DNA of 43,767 nt, from assembly GCA_002373505.1 (NCBI GenBank), contig DFKE01000004.1, positions 1 to 43,767 on the forward strand, read 5' to 3'. Below, one piece after another: positions 1 to 6,476 of the stretch. Source of the stretch: Bacteroidales bacterium UBA3653. Lineage in GTDB: Bacteria; Bacteroidota; Bacteroidia; Bacteroidales; Paludibacteraceae. The first letter of the stretch is position 1; each line of letters begins with the position of its first letter. A model generated the notes under the pieces. It had not been told where the DNA came from and searched no databases. It saw nothing but the letters and a program-made list of their open reading frames with translations. A program made the translations under genes and the position numbers.

Positions 1-116
1 TGCAGACCCTTCAGCGAGATATCGCCGATATACATCGCAGGCCGTTTACGCACCGCCTCTAATCCCTCGAGCACTTGAATACTCGATCCATCATACTTTT
101 CTTGTTGCTCTTCCAT
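1..116 (-). CDS. gyrB: DNA gyrase subunit B, N-terminal 38 residues (runs off window start)
   Basis: ATP-hydrolysing subunit of type II topoisomerase gyrase, which introduces negative supercoils. Only the first 38 codons are present, starting from the ATG at 116 and reading out of the window. The start is followed by the family signature SIQVLEGLEAVRKRPAMYIG and then DISLKGL, the form seen in Bacteroidales GyrB. ParE of this group has a different N-terminus (MRPGMYIGKLGDGS-like), so GyrB is preferred. The leader of about 70 nt begins at the promoter at 194-226. Partial gene, identity secure. Confidence 0.93.
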   Translation of the reverse strand, partial: MEEQQEKYDGSSIQVLEGLEAVRKRPAMYIGDISLKGL

Positions 117-193
117 TATTTTTTATTTTCACATTTTCGCATTTATTAATTCTTGCATTCATGCATAACGCGCACACGCGCATAAAATCGGCT

Positions 194-226
194 GCAAAGG
201 TACAAAAAATTTTTGACATACACAAG
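194..226 (-). promoter_or_regulatory. gyrB promoter, Bacteroidetes -33/-7 type
   Basis: On the minus strand TTG is followed after exactly 20 nt by TACCTTTGC, the -7 element of the primary Bacteroidetes sigma factor. The spacer carries an A-tract. The predicted transcript starts near 187 and reads into gyrB. Confidence 0.8.
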
Positions 227-252
227 AGTGTATGCTATTTTTCTGCATTTTT

Positions 253-1323
253 TCAAAAGAATACGACTTTCCCGATCGGCGCATCTAACAATCTGAAAGT
301 CCCGTTCCGCCCGCTGATGGCTTGCGCCACGCTGTCCGGTTCGTTCCATGGGTGCATCGCAAGGGCGTATTTGTCGTGGTGGACGGTGAAGACCTGTTTC
401 GGTTCCAAGTCGCGGATCGCTTGCTCCAAGCCCTCCGGAGTCGTATGGATATACCGCCAGCGCTCGTTGTACTGGCCGTTCTCTAAAAACGCCAGATCAA
501 CCTGACCGAACTGTTCACGGATCGCTTTGAACCGACCATCGTAACCTCCGTCGCCTCCGATATACACCTTTCGTCCGGCGTATTCAATCATAAACGACGC
601 CCACAACGTCTGGTTGGCTCTTCCCAACAAGCGATTGCTGAAATGCCGCGTCGGCAGGCAAGTGATGGATAATTGTGAATTGTGAATTATAAATTGTGAA
701 TTGTTATACCAGTCCATCTCTGTTATCCGGTCATCCGGATAGTGCCAGTACCGCAGATAATCGGCTATGCCGAGGGGACAAACGACATGCCGCACTCTCG
801 TGCGTATGTCCCGGAGCGTAGCGTAGTCCATGTGATCCCAGTGCTCGTGGGTGATGATGAGCACATCTATCTCCGGCAGATCATCGGGACGGTAGATGTC
901 CGTTCCGGGAAAAGGGCGCAGCATGAGAGAAGCAGGGAACTCCGGCTTGAGCACCGGATCGACCAGAAAACGCTTGCCACCCAGACAGAAGAGGTAAGAC
1001 GAATGTCCGAACCACACAACCCGGTCGCTATCCGTCGGAAGACTTCTGAGGTCCGTCTTATACGCCTCTATCGCCTTCTTCGGAACACGTCCCTCTTGTA
1101 ACCCTTCACCCGTAACCAGTAACCCGTCACCCCTCTTCCCCTTCCCCGTAAACTGCGGCGTCGGCTCCTGGTTCTGAAACCGTCCGTCGCGATAGTTAGG
1201 CGAAGCCTGTATCCGCTCTTCCGACACATGCCGGAACGTACCGAAAGCAGGGTGCGCCAACACACCCAATGTCACTGCTCCGATACACACTACTATACCT
1301 ATTATAATAAACAAGACTTTCAT
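253..1323 (-). CDS. MBL-fold metal-dependent hydrolase, UlaG / NAPE-PLD-like, membrane-anchored
   Basis: Metallo-beta-lactamase-fold hydrolase of the UlaG / N-acylphosphatidylethanolamine phospholipase D type; substrate unknown. An N-terminal hydrophobic segment (residues 4-23) suggests an anchor or signal peptide. The metal-binding motif HEHWDH is at residues 159-164, followed by TRHFSNR (about 225-231), GGDGGYDGRF (about 257-265) and a late HHDKYALAMHPW segment, in the order expected of this family. Two period-7 repeat arrays are read in frame: 1094-1146 (about residues 60-77) and 669-706 (about 207-219, giving NSQFIIHNSQL), the latter shortly before the TRHFSNR metal-site strand. The start codon is the last unit of the CTTTCAC array separating it from msrA. 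Confidence 0.8.
   Translation of the reverse strand: MKVLFIIIGIVVCIGAVTLGVLAHPAFGTFRHVSEERIQASPNYRDGRFQNQEPTPQFTGKGKRGDGLLVTGEGLQEGRVPKKAIEAYKTDLRSLPTDSDRVVWFGHSSYLFCLGGKRFLVDPVLKPEFPASLMLRPFPGTDIYRPDDLPEIDVLIITHEHWDHMDYATLRDIRTRVRHVVCPLGIADYLRYWHYPDDRITEMDWYNNSQFIIHNSQLSITCLPTRHFSNRLLGRANQTLWASFMIEYAGRKVYIGGDGGYDGRFKAIREQFGQVDLAFLENGQYNERWRYIHTTPEGLEQAIRDLEPKQVFTVHHDKYALAMHPWNEPDSVAQAISGRNGTFRLLDAPIGKVVFF
669..706. repeat. Period-7 repeat array (AATTGTG type) inside the MBL-fold gene
   Basis: Units of AATTGTG with variants AATTATA and AATTGTT, read in frame as NSQFIIHNSQL. The same word recurs at 10902-10972 between two other genes. Confidence 0.85.
1094..1146. repeat. Period-7 repeat array (GTAACCC / TTCACCC type) inside the MBL-fold gene
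   Basis: Successive heptamers GTAACCC, TTCACCC, GTAACCA, GTAACCC, GTCACCC and degenerate continuations, read in frame as KRGDGLLVTGEGLQEG in the variable N-terminal part of the protein. Confidence 0.75.
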
Positions 1324-1402
1324 CTTTCACCTCTCACCTTTCACCTTTCATCTTTCACCTCTCACCTTTCACCTTTCACCTTTCACCTTTCGCCTCTCTC
1401 GC
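1323..1402. repeat. Period-7 repeat array (CTTTCAC / CTCTCAC type) between msrA and the MBL-fold gene
   Basis: About eleven heptamers CTTTCAC, CTCTCAC and CTTTCAT in phase. One end abuts the start codon of the downstream hydrolase; the other supplies the last codons and stop of msrA. Confidence 0.9.
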
Positions 1403-1891
1403 CCACCGGAAGAGCGAAAGCGGCAGATGGCAGTACCCGTCCGGATGTTTGTTCAAGTAGTCCTGGTGGTACTCGTCCGCCGGATAATAGTTTCTCAGCG
1501 GCAGGAGCTCGACCTTCATCGGCTCGGCATATTTCTTCTGTTCTTCCGCAAAGACGGACTCAATGACCGCCTTTTGTTCCTCCGACAGATAATACACCCC
1601 CGTCCGGTAGCGCGTGCCTTCGTCCTCGCCCTGTTTATTGAGCGAAAGCGGGTCGATTGCAGCAAAGAACATACGCGTGAGAAAAGCCAACGAGACGTGC
1701 TGCTCGTCGTATTCCACCTTCACCGTCTCGGCATAACCGGTGGTGTCCGTATACACCTGTTCGTATGTAGGAGCAGGCAGATCTTCGTTTCCGTTCGCGA
1801 AGCCTGTCTCTGTACTAACCACACCTTGAACCTGTTGGAAGAAATGTTCCATTCCCCAGAAACACCCTCCTGCAAAATATATCGTCTCCAT
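1376..1891 (-). CDS. msrA: Peptide-methionine (S)-S-oxide reductase
   Basis: Repairs oxidised methionine by reducing the S-sulfoxide in proteins. The catalytic motif GCFWGME is at residues 9-15 with Cys10 as nucleophile, and the family strings GYAETVKVEYD and PRNYYPADEYHQDYL-like (here LRNYYPADEYHQDYLNKHP) follow. With the ATG at 1891 the protein is 171 residues, typical of the family; a TTG at 1903 also opens the frame but lies inside the promoter -7 box. The C-terminal residues WAREAKGER and the stop are made by the adjoining CTTTCAC repeat. No MsrB domain is fused. The promoter lies so close to the ATG that the mRNA is probably leaderless. Confidence 0.93.
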   Translation of the reverse strand: METIYFAGGCFWGMEHFFQQVQGVVSTETGFANGNEDLPAPTYEQVYTDTTGYAETVKVEYDEQHVSLAFLTRMFFAAIDPLSLNKQGEDEGTRYRTGVYYLSEEQKAVIESVFAEEQKKYAEPMKVELLPLRNYYPADEYHQDYLNKHPDGYCHLPLSLFRWAREAKGER

Positions 1892-1899
1892 AATCGCCT

Positions 1900-1931
1900 G
1901 CAAAAGTACTGCTTTTTTGCTACATATGCAA
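1900..1931 (-). promoter_or_regulatory. msrA promoter
   Basis: TTG-N20-TACTTTTGC on the minus strand with an A-tract in the spacer. The -7 box ends 8 nt before the msrA ATG, so the 5' leader would be only a few nucleotides. Confidence 0.75.
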
Positions 1932-1947
1932 GAGTTTGGGCGATTTT

Positions 1948-2598
1948 TTATATCGGAGGCGGCAGTTTGGCTTCCAAAGAGGTGTCGTTGGGGCTGGTAA
2001 AAATGTCTAAAACGCTGTTTGCAGCGGTCTTGAAGGTGTGCCGCTGGAGGCGGAAGGGCTGCTCCGGCTCTATAGGCTCAAAAGAGACAGGCTCCGGTTC
2101 CTGCGCTTTCTTGCGCTCCGCTTGCAGTTGGCGATAAATCGCCACGTAGGTATATTGGTAGAAACGCGAGTAAGGCTTCATGCCTCCTTCGGGTTTCGCA
2201 CCGCCTTTGAAAACCCGGAAATAATGGTTGAAGAACCGCACACGCCATTCGAGGGCTTCGATAGAATGGTCTTTCTCCAAGGCATGCGCCTGCCGTTGTG
2301 CCTCTTTGATCAGTTCGCGGTTCGCGACACAAGCCGCCGACCAGTGCTTCGGAAAATGGTACGTATATAACTCATGCAATCCTGCCCGGAAACGCGAAGG
2401 TCTTACCACAATGCGCTTCTTGCACCTGCGCCCCTCTTTCACCATGTCCACCGCACCCCTTATGGCCGTTAAAAAGGCGCATGTATGGAAATAGTGCACA
2501 CCCCGTTTATGAGGCGTAGCTGACCGCGGAAGTAAGACAAACTCATATCCAGAAGACTTCAAGCGGTCCATTACCTTTGTTTTCAAGTGCATTGCCAT
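1948..2598 (-). CDS. Conserved basic protein of unknown function
   Basis: A 216-residue protein that I do not recognise. The first 150 residues are rich in Arg, Lys, His and aromatics (for example RVRFFNHYFRVFKGG and YSRFYQYTYVAIYRQLQAE) and look like a folded, possibly nucleic-acid-binding helical domain. The last 60 residues are Pro/Glu-rich and probably disordered. There is no signal peptide or membrane segment. The start is chosen at 2598; a second ATG at 2592 is equally possible. A typical promoter at 2721-2753 gives a leader of about 117 nt, supporting a real, single-gene transcript. Some REP-associated transposases have similar aromatic/basic patterns, but I see no HuH or tyrosine transposase motif, so that is not proposed. 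Confidence 0.6.
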   Translation of the reverse strand: MAMHLKTKVMDRLKSSGYEFVLLPRSATPHKRGVHYFHTCAFLTAIRGAVDMVKEGRRCKKRIVVRPSRFRAGLHELYTYHFPKHWSAACVANRELIKEAQRQAHALEKDHSIEALEWRVRFFNHYFRVFKGGAKPEGGMKPYSRFYQYTYVAIYRQLQAERKKAQEPEPVSFEPIEPEQPFRLQRHTFKTAANSVLDIFTSPNDTSLEAKLPPPI

Positions 2599-2720
2599 GG
2601 CGCGTAATGTGCTGTGTTTCAGTCTATTGTGTAGTATATGCGTCGAACAAAGTCTAGGACATCCTCGAAGCTACCCTTATGCGGGCCTTATTTAGGGTCG
2701 ATTCGGACTTCATTTCGGGT

Positions 2721-2753
2721 GCAAAGATACAACAAATTTTTGGAATATGCAAA
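2721..2753 (-). promoter_or_regulatory. Promoter for the unknown gene 1948-2598
   Basis: TTTG-N20-TATCTTTGC on the minus strand, with CATATTCC and an A-tract in the spacer. Predicted start near 2715. Confidence 0.75.
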
Positions 2754-2768
2754 TTTTTTGACAAAAAG

Positions 2769-2804
2769 CCGTCAGAAATCAGCTATCAGCCGTCAGAGGG
2801 GTGA
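2769..2804. repeat. Period-7 repeat array (GTCAGAA / ATCAGCC type)
   Basis: Heptamers GTCAGAA, ATCAGCT, ATCAGCC, GTCAGAG in phase, intergenic. The same words occur in frame in the esterase gene at 6973-7002. Confidence 0.8.
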
Positions 2805-2830
2805 CGGAGTCTTGGTAGAGTAACGAAAGG

Positions 2831-2850
2831 CTCGCGCAAAGATGCGCGAG
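2831..2850. terminator. Hairpin downstream of the AraC-type regulator
   Basis: Perfect 8-bp stem CTCGCGCA/TGCGCGAG with an AAGA loop, about 35 nt after the stop of the minus-strand gene at 2885. No strong T-run follows, so termination or processing is tentative. Confidence 0.45.
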
Positions 2851-2884
2851 AAATGCACAGAGAGGACGGCGGAGCCGTGTCCGA

Positions 2885-3778
2885 TTAGAGTTTTTTGCGG
2901 AAGGCGGCGGGAGAGGAGCCGGTGTGGCGCTTGAAGAACGTGCCGAAATGGGACTGGTTCTGGAAGCCGAGTTGGTCGGCTATCTCCTGAATCGGCAGAT
3001 TGGTAGTTGAGAGTTTAATTTTGGCGCGTTGCATGAGTGCGTGCTCTATACATTCGCTGGCAGTCATGCCAAGCGTTTCTTTGACGGTATTGGCGACATA
3101 ACGGGTAGTGAGACAAAGTTGTTCGGCGTACCAGTCGAGATTGTGGTGCTTATCGCAATAGAGATCAACCAAGTGCATGAATCGTCCTGTGATTTCTTCG
3201 TTGCGGGACATCGGTTTGTCATTCCACATCTCAAGATTTTCCCCCGCGAGGTAATGGAAGAGCGATCGTACCAGATGTATCGCCGCTGTACGATCCTTAT
3301 CCTCAATCAACTCCTGAAGCAGATCGAGATAGCGCATTGTTCGTTGGAGTTTCTGCGCGCTCATTTGCCAATGCGGGCATACATAGATATGGGAGATGAG
3401 AGTAAGCGGGAATTGGGGATTGACTTCCTCGAGGAATTTACGAGAAAGCGACAACACACGCACCTCTACAAAATTATCCATGTCATCCGGCTTTTTTACT
3501 AAAAAATCGGGCGTAATGAGAAAACCCTCATTCGCTTTGATAGTATATGGCTGATTATTCACAATGACCCTCATTTCACCTTTTAAAATAAATTGCATGC
3601 AATAGGTAGGAACGAAGTACTGCTCGGGAATAATATACTGCGCGAAACGTCCTTGCGTCGTGTTAATTTCCATGACAGAGATATCTTCCACAGAGTTCTC
3701 TCCGGGGATAAAAGTCATGTTCTTGAAGCCGGAATAATCGGTAATGATCTGGTCGCTTATGTTTTGTGTTTCCGCCAT
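2885..3778 (-). CDS. AraC-family transcriptional regulator
   Basis: DNA-binding regulator with an N-terminal cupin-like sensing domain (about residues 1-170) and a C-terminal double helix-turn-helix (about 195-297). The second HTH reads IQEIADQLGFQNQSHFGTFFKRHTGSSP-like, ending in PAAFRKKL, a textbook AraC tail. The frame is open further upstream, but the ATG at 3778 (MAETQNISDQ) is chosen because it lies 41 nt inside the promoter at 3819-3850, whereas the upstream alternative overlaps the promoter. The target is unknown; the divergent GT4 gene whose start is 186 bp away is an obvious candidate. Confidence 0.9.
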   Translation of the reverse strand: MAETQNISDQIITDYSGFKNMTFIPGENSVEDISVMEINTTQGRFAQYIIPEQYFVPTYCMQFILKGEMRVIVNNQPYTIKANEGFLITPDFLVKKPDDMDNFVEVRVLSLSRKFLEEVNPQFPLTLISHIYVCPHWQMSAQKLQRTMRYLDLLQELIEDKDRTAAIHLVRSLFHYLAGENLEMWNDKPMSRNEEITGRFMHLVDLYCDKHHNLDWYAEQLCLTTRYVANTVKETLGMTASECIEHALMQRAKIKLSTTNLPIQEIADQLGFQNQSHFGTFFKRHTGSSPAAFRKKL

Positions 3779-3818
3779 AATGGTATGATTTAAATATACG
3801 AATAAGAACAATTCGGGT

Positions 3819-3850
3819 GCAAAGATACAACAATTTTTTGACATACGCAA
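3819..3850 (-). promoter_or_regulatory. Promoter of the AraC-type regulator
   Basis: TTG-N20-TATCTTTGC on the minus strand with A-tract spacer; leader of about 35 nt to the ATG at 3778. Confidence 0.75.
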
Positions 3851-3915
3851 CAGGAATAGTAGAATCAGAACAATTTTTGCATGAATTAGAAAAACGCTAA
3901 ATCGTTATAAAGCAG

Positions 3916-3924
3916 TACTTTTGC
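3916..3924 (+). promoter_or_regulatory. Promoter -7 element for the GT4 gene
   Basis: TACTTTTGC about 40 nt before the GT4 start. No TTG is present at the expected -33 distance, so the promoter may be weak or activator-dependent; the AraC-type regulator is divergently transcribed from the same interval. Confidence 0.5.
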
Positions 3925-3964
3925 AACCGTTTTTGAAAAACACTCACGAAAAAAGAACAAAAAT

Positions 3965-5230
3965 ATGAAGATTTTATTTGTAATTGACAGTTTTTACACG
4001 ACGAACAACGGTACTTCTATCTCCGCGCAGCGTTTTGCAGGCGAATTGCGGAAACGAGGTCACGAAGTAAGGGTGCTTTGCTGGGACACTCCGGAGTACA
4101 TTGAGAACAATTTGACAGATGGTGATTTCACCACAAAAAAGTTCAATATTCCGGTATTCCAACCGCTATGCGACAAACATGATTTCAGTTTCGCGTATAA
4201 TAATAAGGAGATCGTGCATAGCGCGTGCGACTGGGCGGACATTGTACATGTGTTCGTTCCCTTCGGCATTGAAATGGAGGCTATCAATTACTGCCATGAA
4301 ATTGGCAAACCGGTTACTGCGGCATTCCATATCCAGCCGGAGAACATGACTTCTTCGGTCAGTATGGGCAAAGTGGAGTGGTTCAACGAGATGTTTTATC
4401 GTTCTTTCCGCCGGAATATATACAATCGCGTGCGCCACGTACACGTACCTTCTTTATTTATGGGCAGGATGATTGCGGAACGCGGTTACACAGCGAAGAT
4501 TCATGTGATCAGCAACGGCATCCAGGACGCGTTTATGGAAGCAGGGGAGAAGAAAGTTGAAAGTTTAAAGTGGAAAGTTGAAAGAAGTTTAGAAGAGGAT
4601 AGTTCTAAGGAGATTTTCAAGATTATGATGATCGGGCGGTTGAGCCAGGAGAAACGGCAGGACGTGATCATCAACGCATTGAAATACAGCAAGTACGGCG
4701 ACCGGATTCAGTTGGTTTTCGCAGGTCGCGGACCGGAGTACGACAAATACGTAGAATTGGGAAAAGAGTTGAAACACCAGCCGAAGTTCATTTATGTAGG
4801 AAGGGACGAGTTGATAGAAGAGCTGCTGACGACCGATCTGTATGTTCACGCGAGCGACATGGAGAGCGAGGCTATCAGTTGTATCGAGGCTTTTGCAACA
4901 GGTCTGGTGCCTGTGATTGCGAATAGCGAAGTGAGTGCTACTCCTCAGTTTGCGTTGGACGGCCGGAGCTTGTTTATTCCCGGCAGCCCGAAAGATTTAG
5001 CGCGTGCTATCGACTACTGGCTGGACCATCCGGAGGAGCGTCATCACATGGAAGAACAATACCGTCTGGCTGGTCGTCAGTACAGTCTGGCGGCGTCCGT
5101 GACGAAGTTCGAAGAGATGTTGAACGAAGAGATCAGAGACAATTATGAAGAAGTTCATAGTCATCCCGCTGCTACTCGTCAGCCTGAGCATTTCATGCGC
5201 AGACCGCGCCGCGTTGCCGCCTTTTGGTAA
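3965..5230 (+). CDS. Glycosyltransferase family 4
   Basis: Retaining GT-B glycosyltransferase; donor and acceptor unknown. The N-terminal Rossmann domain starts MKILFVIDSF with the glycine-rich-like NNGTSIS loop (residues 14-20) and acceptor-side FHIQPENMTSSVSMG (about 121-135). The C-terminal donor domain contains IGRLSQEKRQDV (about 223-234) and the EX7E motif at E300-E308. A period-7 repeat (4551-4590) encodes residues about 196-209 in the linker between the two domains. The last 28 codons run out of frame over the signal peptide of the next gene, so the ancestral stop was probably near residue 393 and has been lost. Stop TAA is followed at once by a terminator-like palindrome. Confidence 0.85.
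   Translation: MKILFVIDSFYTTNNGTSISAQRFAGELRKRGHEVRVLCWDTPEYIENNLTDGDFTTKKFNIPVFQPLCDKHDFSFAYNNKEIVHSACDWADIVHVFVPFGIEMEAINYCHEIGKPVTAAFHIQPENMTSSVSMGKVEWFNEMFYRSFRRNIYNRVRHVHVPSLFMGRMIAERGYTAKIHVISNGIQDAFMEAGEKKVESLKWKVERSLEEDSSKEIFKIMMIGRLSQEKRQDVIINALKYSKYGDRIQLVFAGRGPEYDKYVELGKELKHQPKFIYVGRDELIEELLTTDLYVHASDMESEAISCIEAFATGLVPVIANSEVSATPQFALDGRSLFIPGSPKDLARAIDYWLDHPEERHHMEEQYRLAGRQYSLAASVTKFEEMLNEEIRDNYEEVHSHPAATRQPEHFMRRPRRVAAFW
4551..4590. repeat. Period-7 repeat array (GAAAGTT type) in the GT4 interdomain linker
   Basis: Units GAAAGTT, GAAAGTT, TAAAGTG, GAAAGTT, GAAAGAA read in frame as KKVESLKWKVERS between the two Rossmann domains. Confidence 0.85.
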
Positions 5231-5507
5231 AAAGCCCCTCCCGGCCTCCCCGTGGAGGGGAGGAGACAAGGGGCTTTTCGGCGGTCCGGTGGGGAAAGGG
5301 AGGATGTATTTCGACATCGTTCTGCCGCCGATCACGCCGAATCTGCTGATCGACGTAGGGATGAGTATGGCGCAGGTACATGGTGTGGTAGGAATGGCTC
5401 CGCGATGGTTTGCGATGTTCAGTCCGACGGCGTGTCCGTACAGCGAGCTATACACAGCTCCGAAGGGCAATTCAGCCATTATGATTACTTATCGGGTGTA
5501 CTTTTAG
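5145..5507 (+). CDS. Small exported protein of unknown function
   Basis: A 120-residue protein with an N-terminal signal peptide (MKKFIVIPLLLVSLSIS then Cys18). The position before Cys lacks the usual Leu at -3, so a lipoprotein is possible but not certain. The mature C-terminal half (FDIVLPPITPNLLIDVGMS) looks structured; I do not recognise the family. Residues about 29-50 (KKPLPASPWRGGDKGLFG) are encoded by a GC-rich palindrome that would otherwise serve as terminator for the GT4 gene. The gene starts 86 nt inside the GT4 frame. Its stop codon is the first unit of the GAATTGA repeat that leads to the PCMD gene. Confidence 0.6.
   Translation: MKKFIVIPLLLVSLSISCADRAALPPFGKKPLPASPWRGGDKGLFGGPVGKGRMYFDIVLPPITPNLLIDVGMSMAQVHGVVGMAPRWFAMFSPTACPYSELYTAPKGNSAIMITYRVYF
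5231..5283 (+). terminator. GC-rich nested palindrome at the GT4 3' end, lying inside the next reading frame
   Basis: Outer stem AAAAGCCCCT/AGGGGCTTTT encloses an inner stem CCTCCCC/GGGGAGG. It directly follows the GT4 stop and ends in TTTTC, so it has the form of an intrinsic terminator, yet it is translated in the 5145-5507 frame. Confidence 0.55.
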
Positions 5508-5547
5508 AATTGAGAATTGAGAATTGAGAATTGAGAATTGAGAATTA
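5506..5547. repeat. Period-7 repeat array (GAATTGA type)
   Basis: Six near-perfect GAATTGA units between the stop codon at 5507 and the start of the PCMD gene at 5565. Confidence 0.95.
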
Positions 5548-5564
5548 AAAGAAAAATATTTATT

Positions 5565-6476
5565 ATGAGGACTAATAGATTTTTAGTTATATTATTTTTT
5601 GTTGCTCTGTATGCGCAGGCACAAGAGCGGATAGAGATGATTCCTTATGGGGATTTTGAGAGCTGGACGGAGAAACAGATCAAGGAATCCGCCCTCATCG
5701 GCGGTCAGACGAAAACGCTGTACAAGATCGGCGGTTCGTGGAGCAGCAGCAACGCCCATGCCCGTGCGCTGGGTGTGGACAAGGTGTCGGTAAGCGTGAC
5801 GCCGGAGAGAAGGGGCGAAGGCTATTGCTGCCGGATGGAGAGTACCTTGGAGAGCGTGAAGGCAATCGGGATTGATTTCAAGGCGCTCGCCACCGGGAGT
5901 ATTTACACCGGTAAGTTGCAGGACGTGGTAGGTCTGAAACAGAGCAGTGATCCTAATTCGGCGATCGACATGGGCGTTCCGTTCACGGGCAGGCCGAGTG
6001 CGCTGATTCTGGATTACAAAGCACTTATTCAGGACAGAACCGCCGTTTATGCGCCTGCGAAGACCAAAGTAAAAGAAGTGGCGGGACACGACAAAGGACA
6101 TATCACGCTGATTTTGCAACACCGATGGGAAGAGAACGGGCATGTGTATGCCTACCGTGTAGGTACAGCCGTTCAGACGATCGACCGGACGACCGAATGG
6201 CGGAATGATTTTCGTGTGCCTGTGGTGTATGGTCAGGCAGGAGCGGTTCTGAAAGAACTATCCAACAACCGCCACAAGACGCATAACAGCGAGGGCAAAA
6301 TGGTGTGCATTGAGGAGGTGGGATTCCGCGAAGACATGGCGCCGACGCATCTGATTGTACAGATTTCGGCAGGAAGCATGCCGCCCTTCACAGGCTGCCC
6401 GGGAAACGTGGTCTGGTGTGACAACATCCGGCTTGCCTATACAGGGGATCAATCCTCTTTAGCCCATGCGAAATAA
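5565..6476 (+). CDS. PCMD-domain (putative carbohydrate metabolism) secreted protein
   Basis: A 303-residue exported protein with a signal peptide ending ALYAQA-QER. The remainder matches the general plan of the Bacteroidetes PCMD domain (PF13201-like): a DFESWTE start, a GSWSSSNAHAR segment and a VYGQ-GAVLKEL region, ending in a PGNVVWCDNIRLAY strand typical of jelly-roll carbohydrate-associated domains. Role inferred to be surface or periplasmic glycan handling. ATG 5565 is chosen because it begins the signal peptide; an in-frame ATG at 5538 lies in repeat-derived sequence. The stop overlaps the next start by 11 nt, so the esterase is probably translationally coupled. Confidence 0.65.
   Translation: MRTNRFLVILFFVALYAQAQERIEMIPYGDFESWTEKQIKESALIGGQTKTLYKIGGSWSSSNAHARALGVDKVSVSVTPERRGEGYCCRMESTLESVKAIGIDFKALATGSIYTGKLQDVVGLKQSSDPNSAIDMGVPFTGRPSALILDYKALIQDRTAVYAPAKTKVKEVAGHDKGHITLILQHRWEENGHVYAYRVGTAVQTIDRTTEWRNDFRVPVVYGQAGAVLKELSNNRHKTHNSEGKMVCIEEVGFREDMAPTHLIVQISAGSMPPFTGCPGNVVWCDNIRLAYTGDQSSLAHAK

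Noticed and set aside
1892..1903. TTG start for msrA at 1903
   Set aside because: It overlaps the promoter -7 box, and the ATG at 1891 matches the family N-terminus.
1948..2598. REP-associated transposase
   Set aside because: No HuH or catalytic tyrosine motif could be placed, so the protein is left as unknown.
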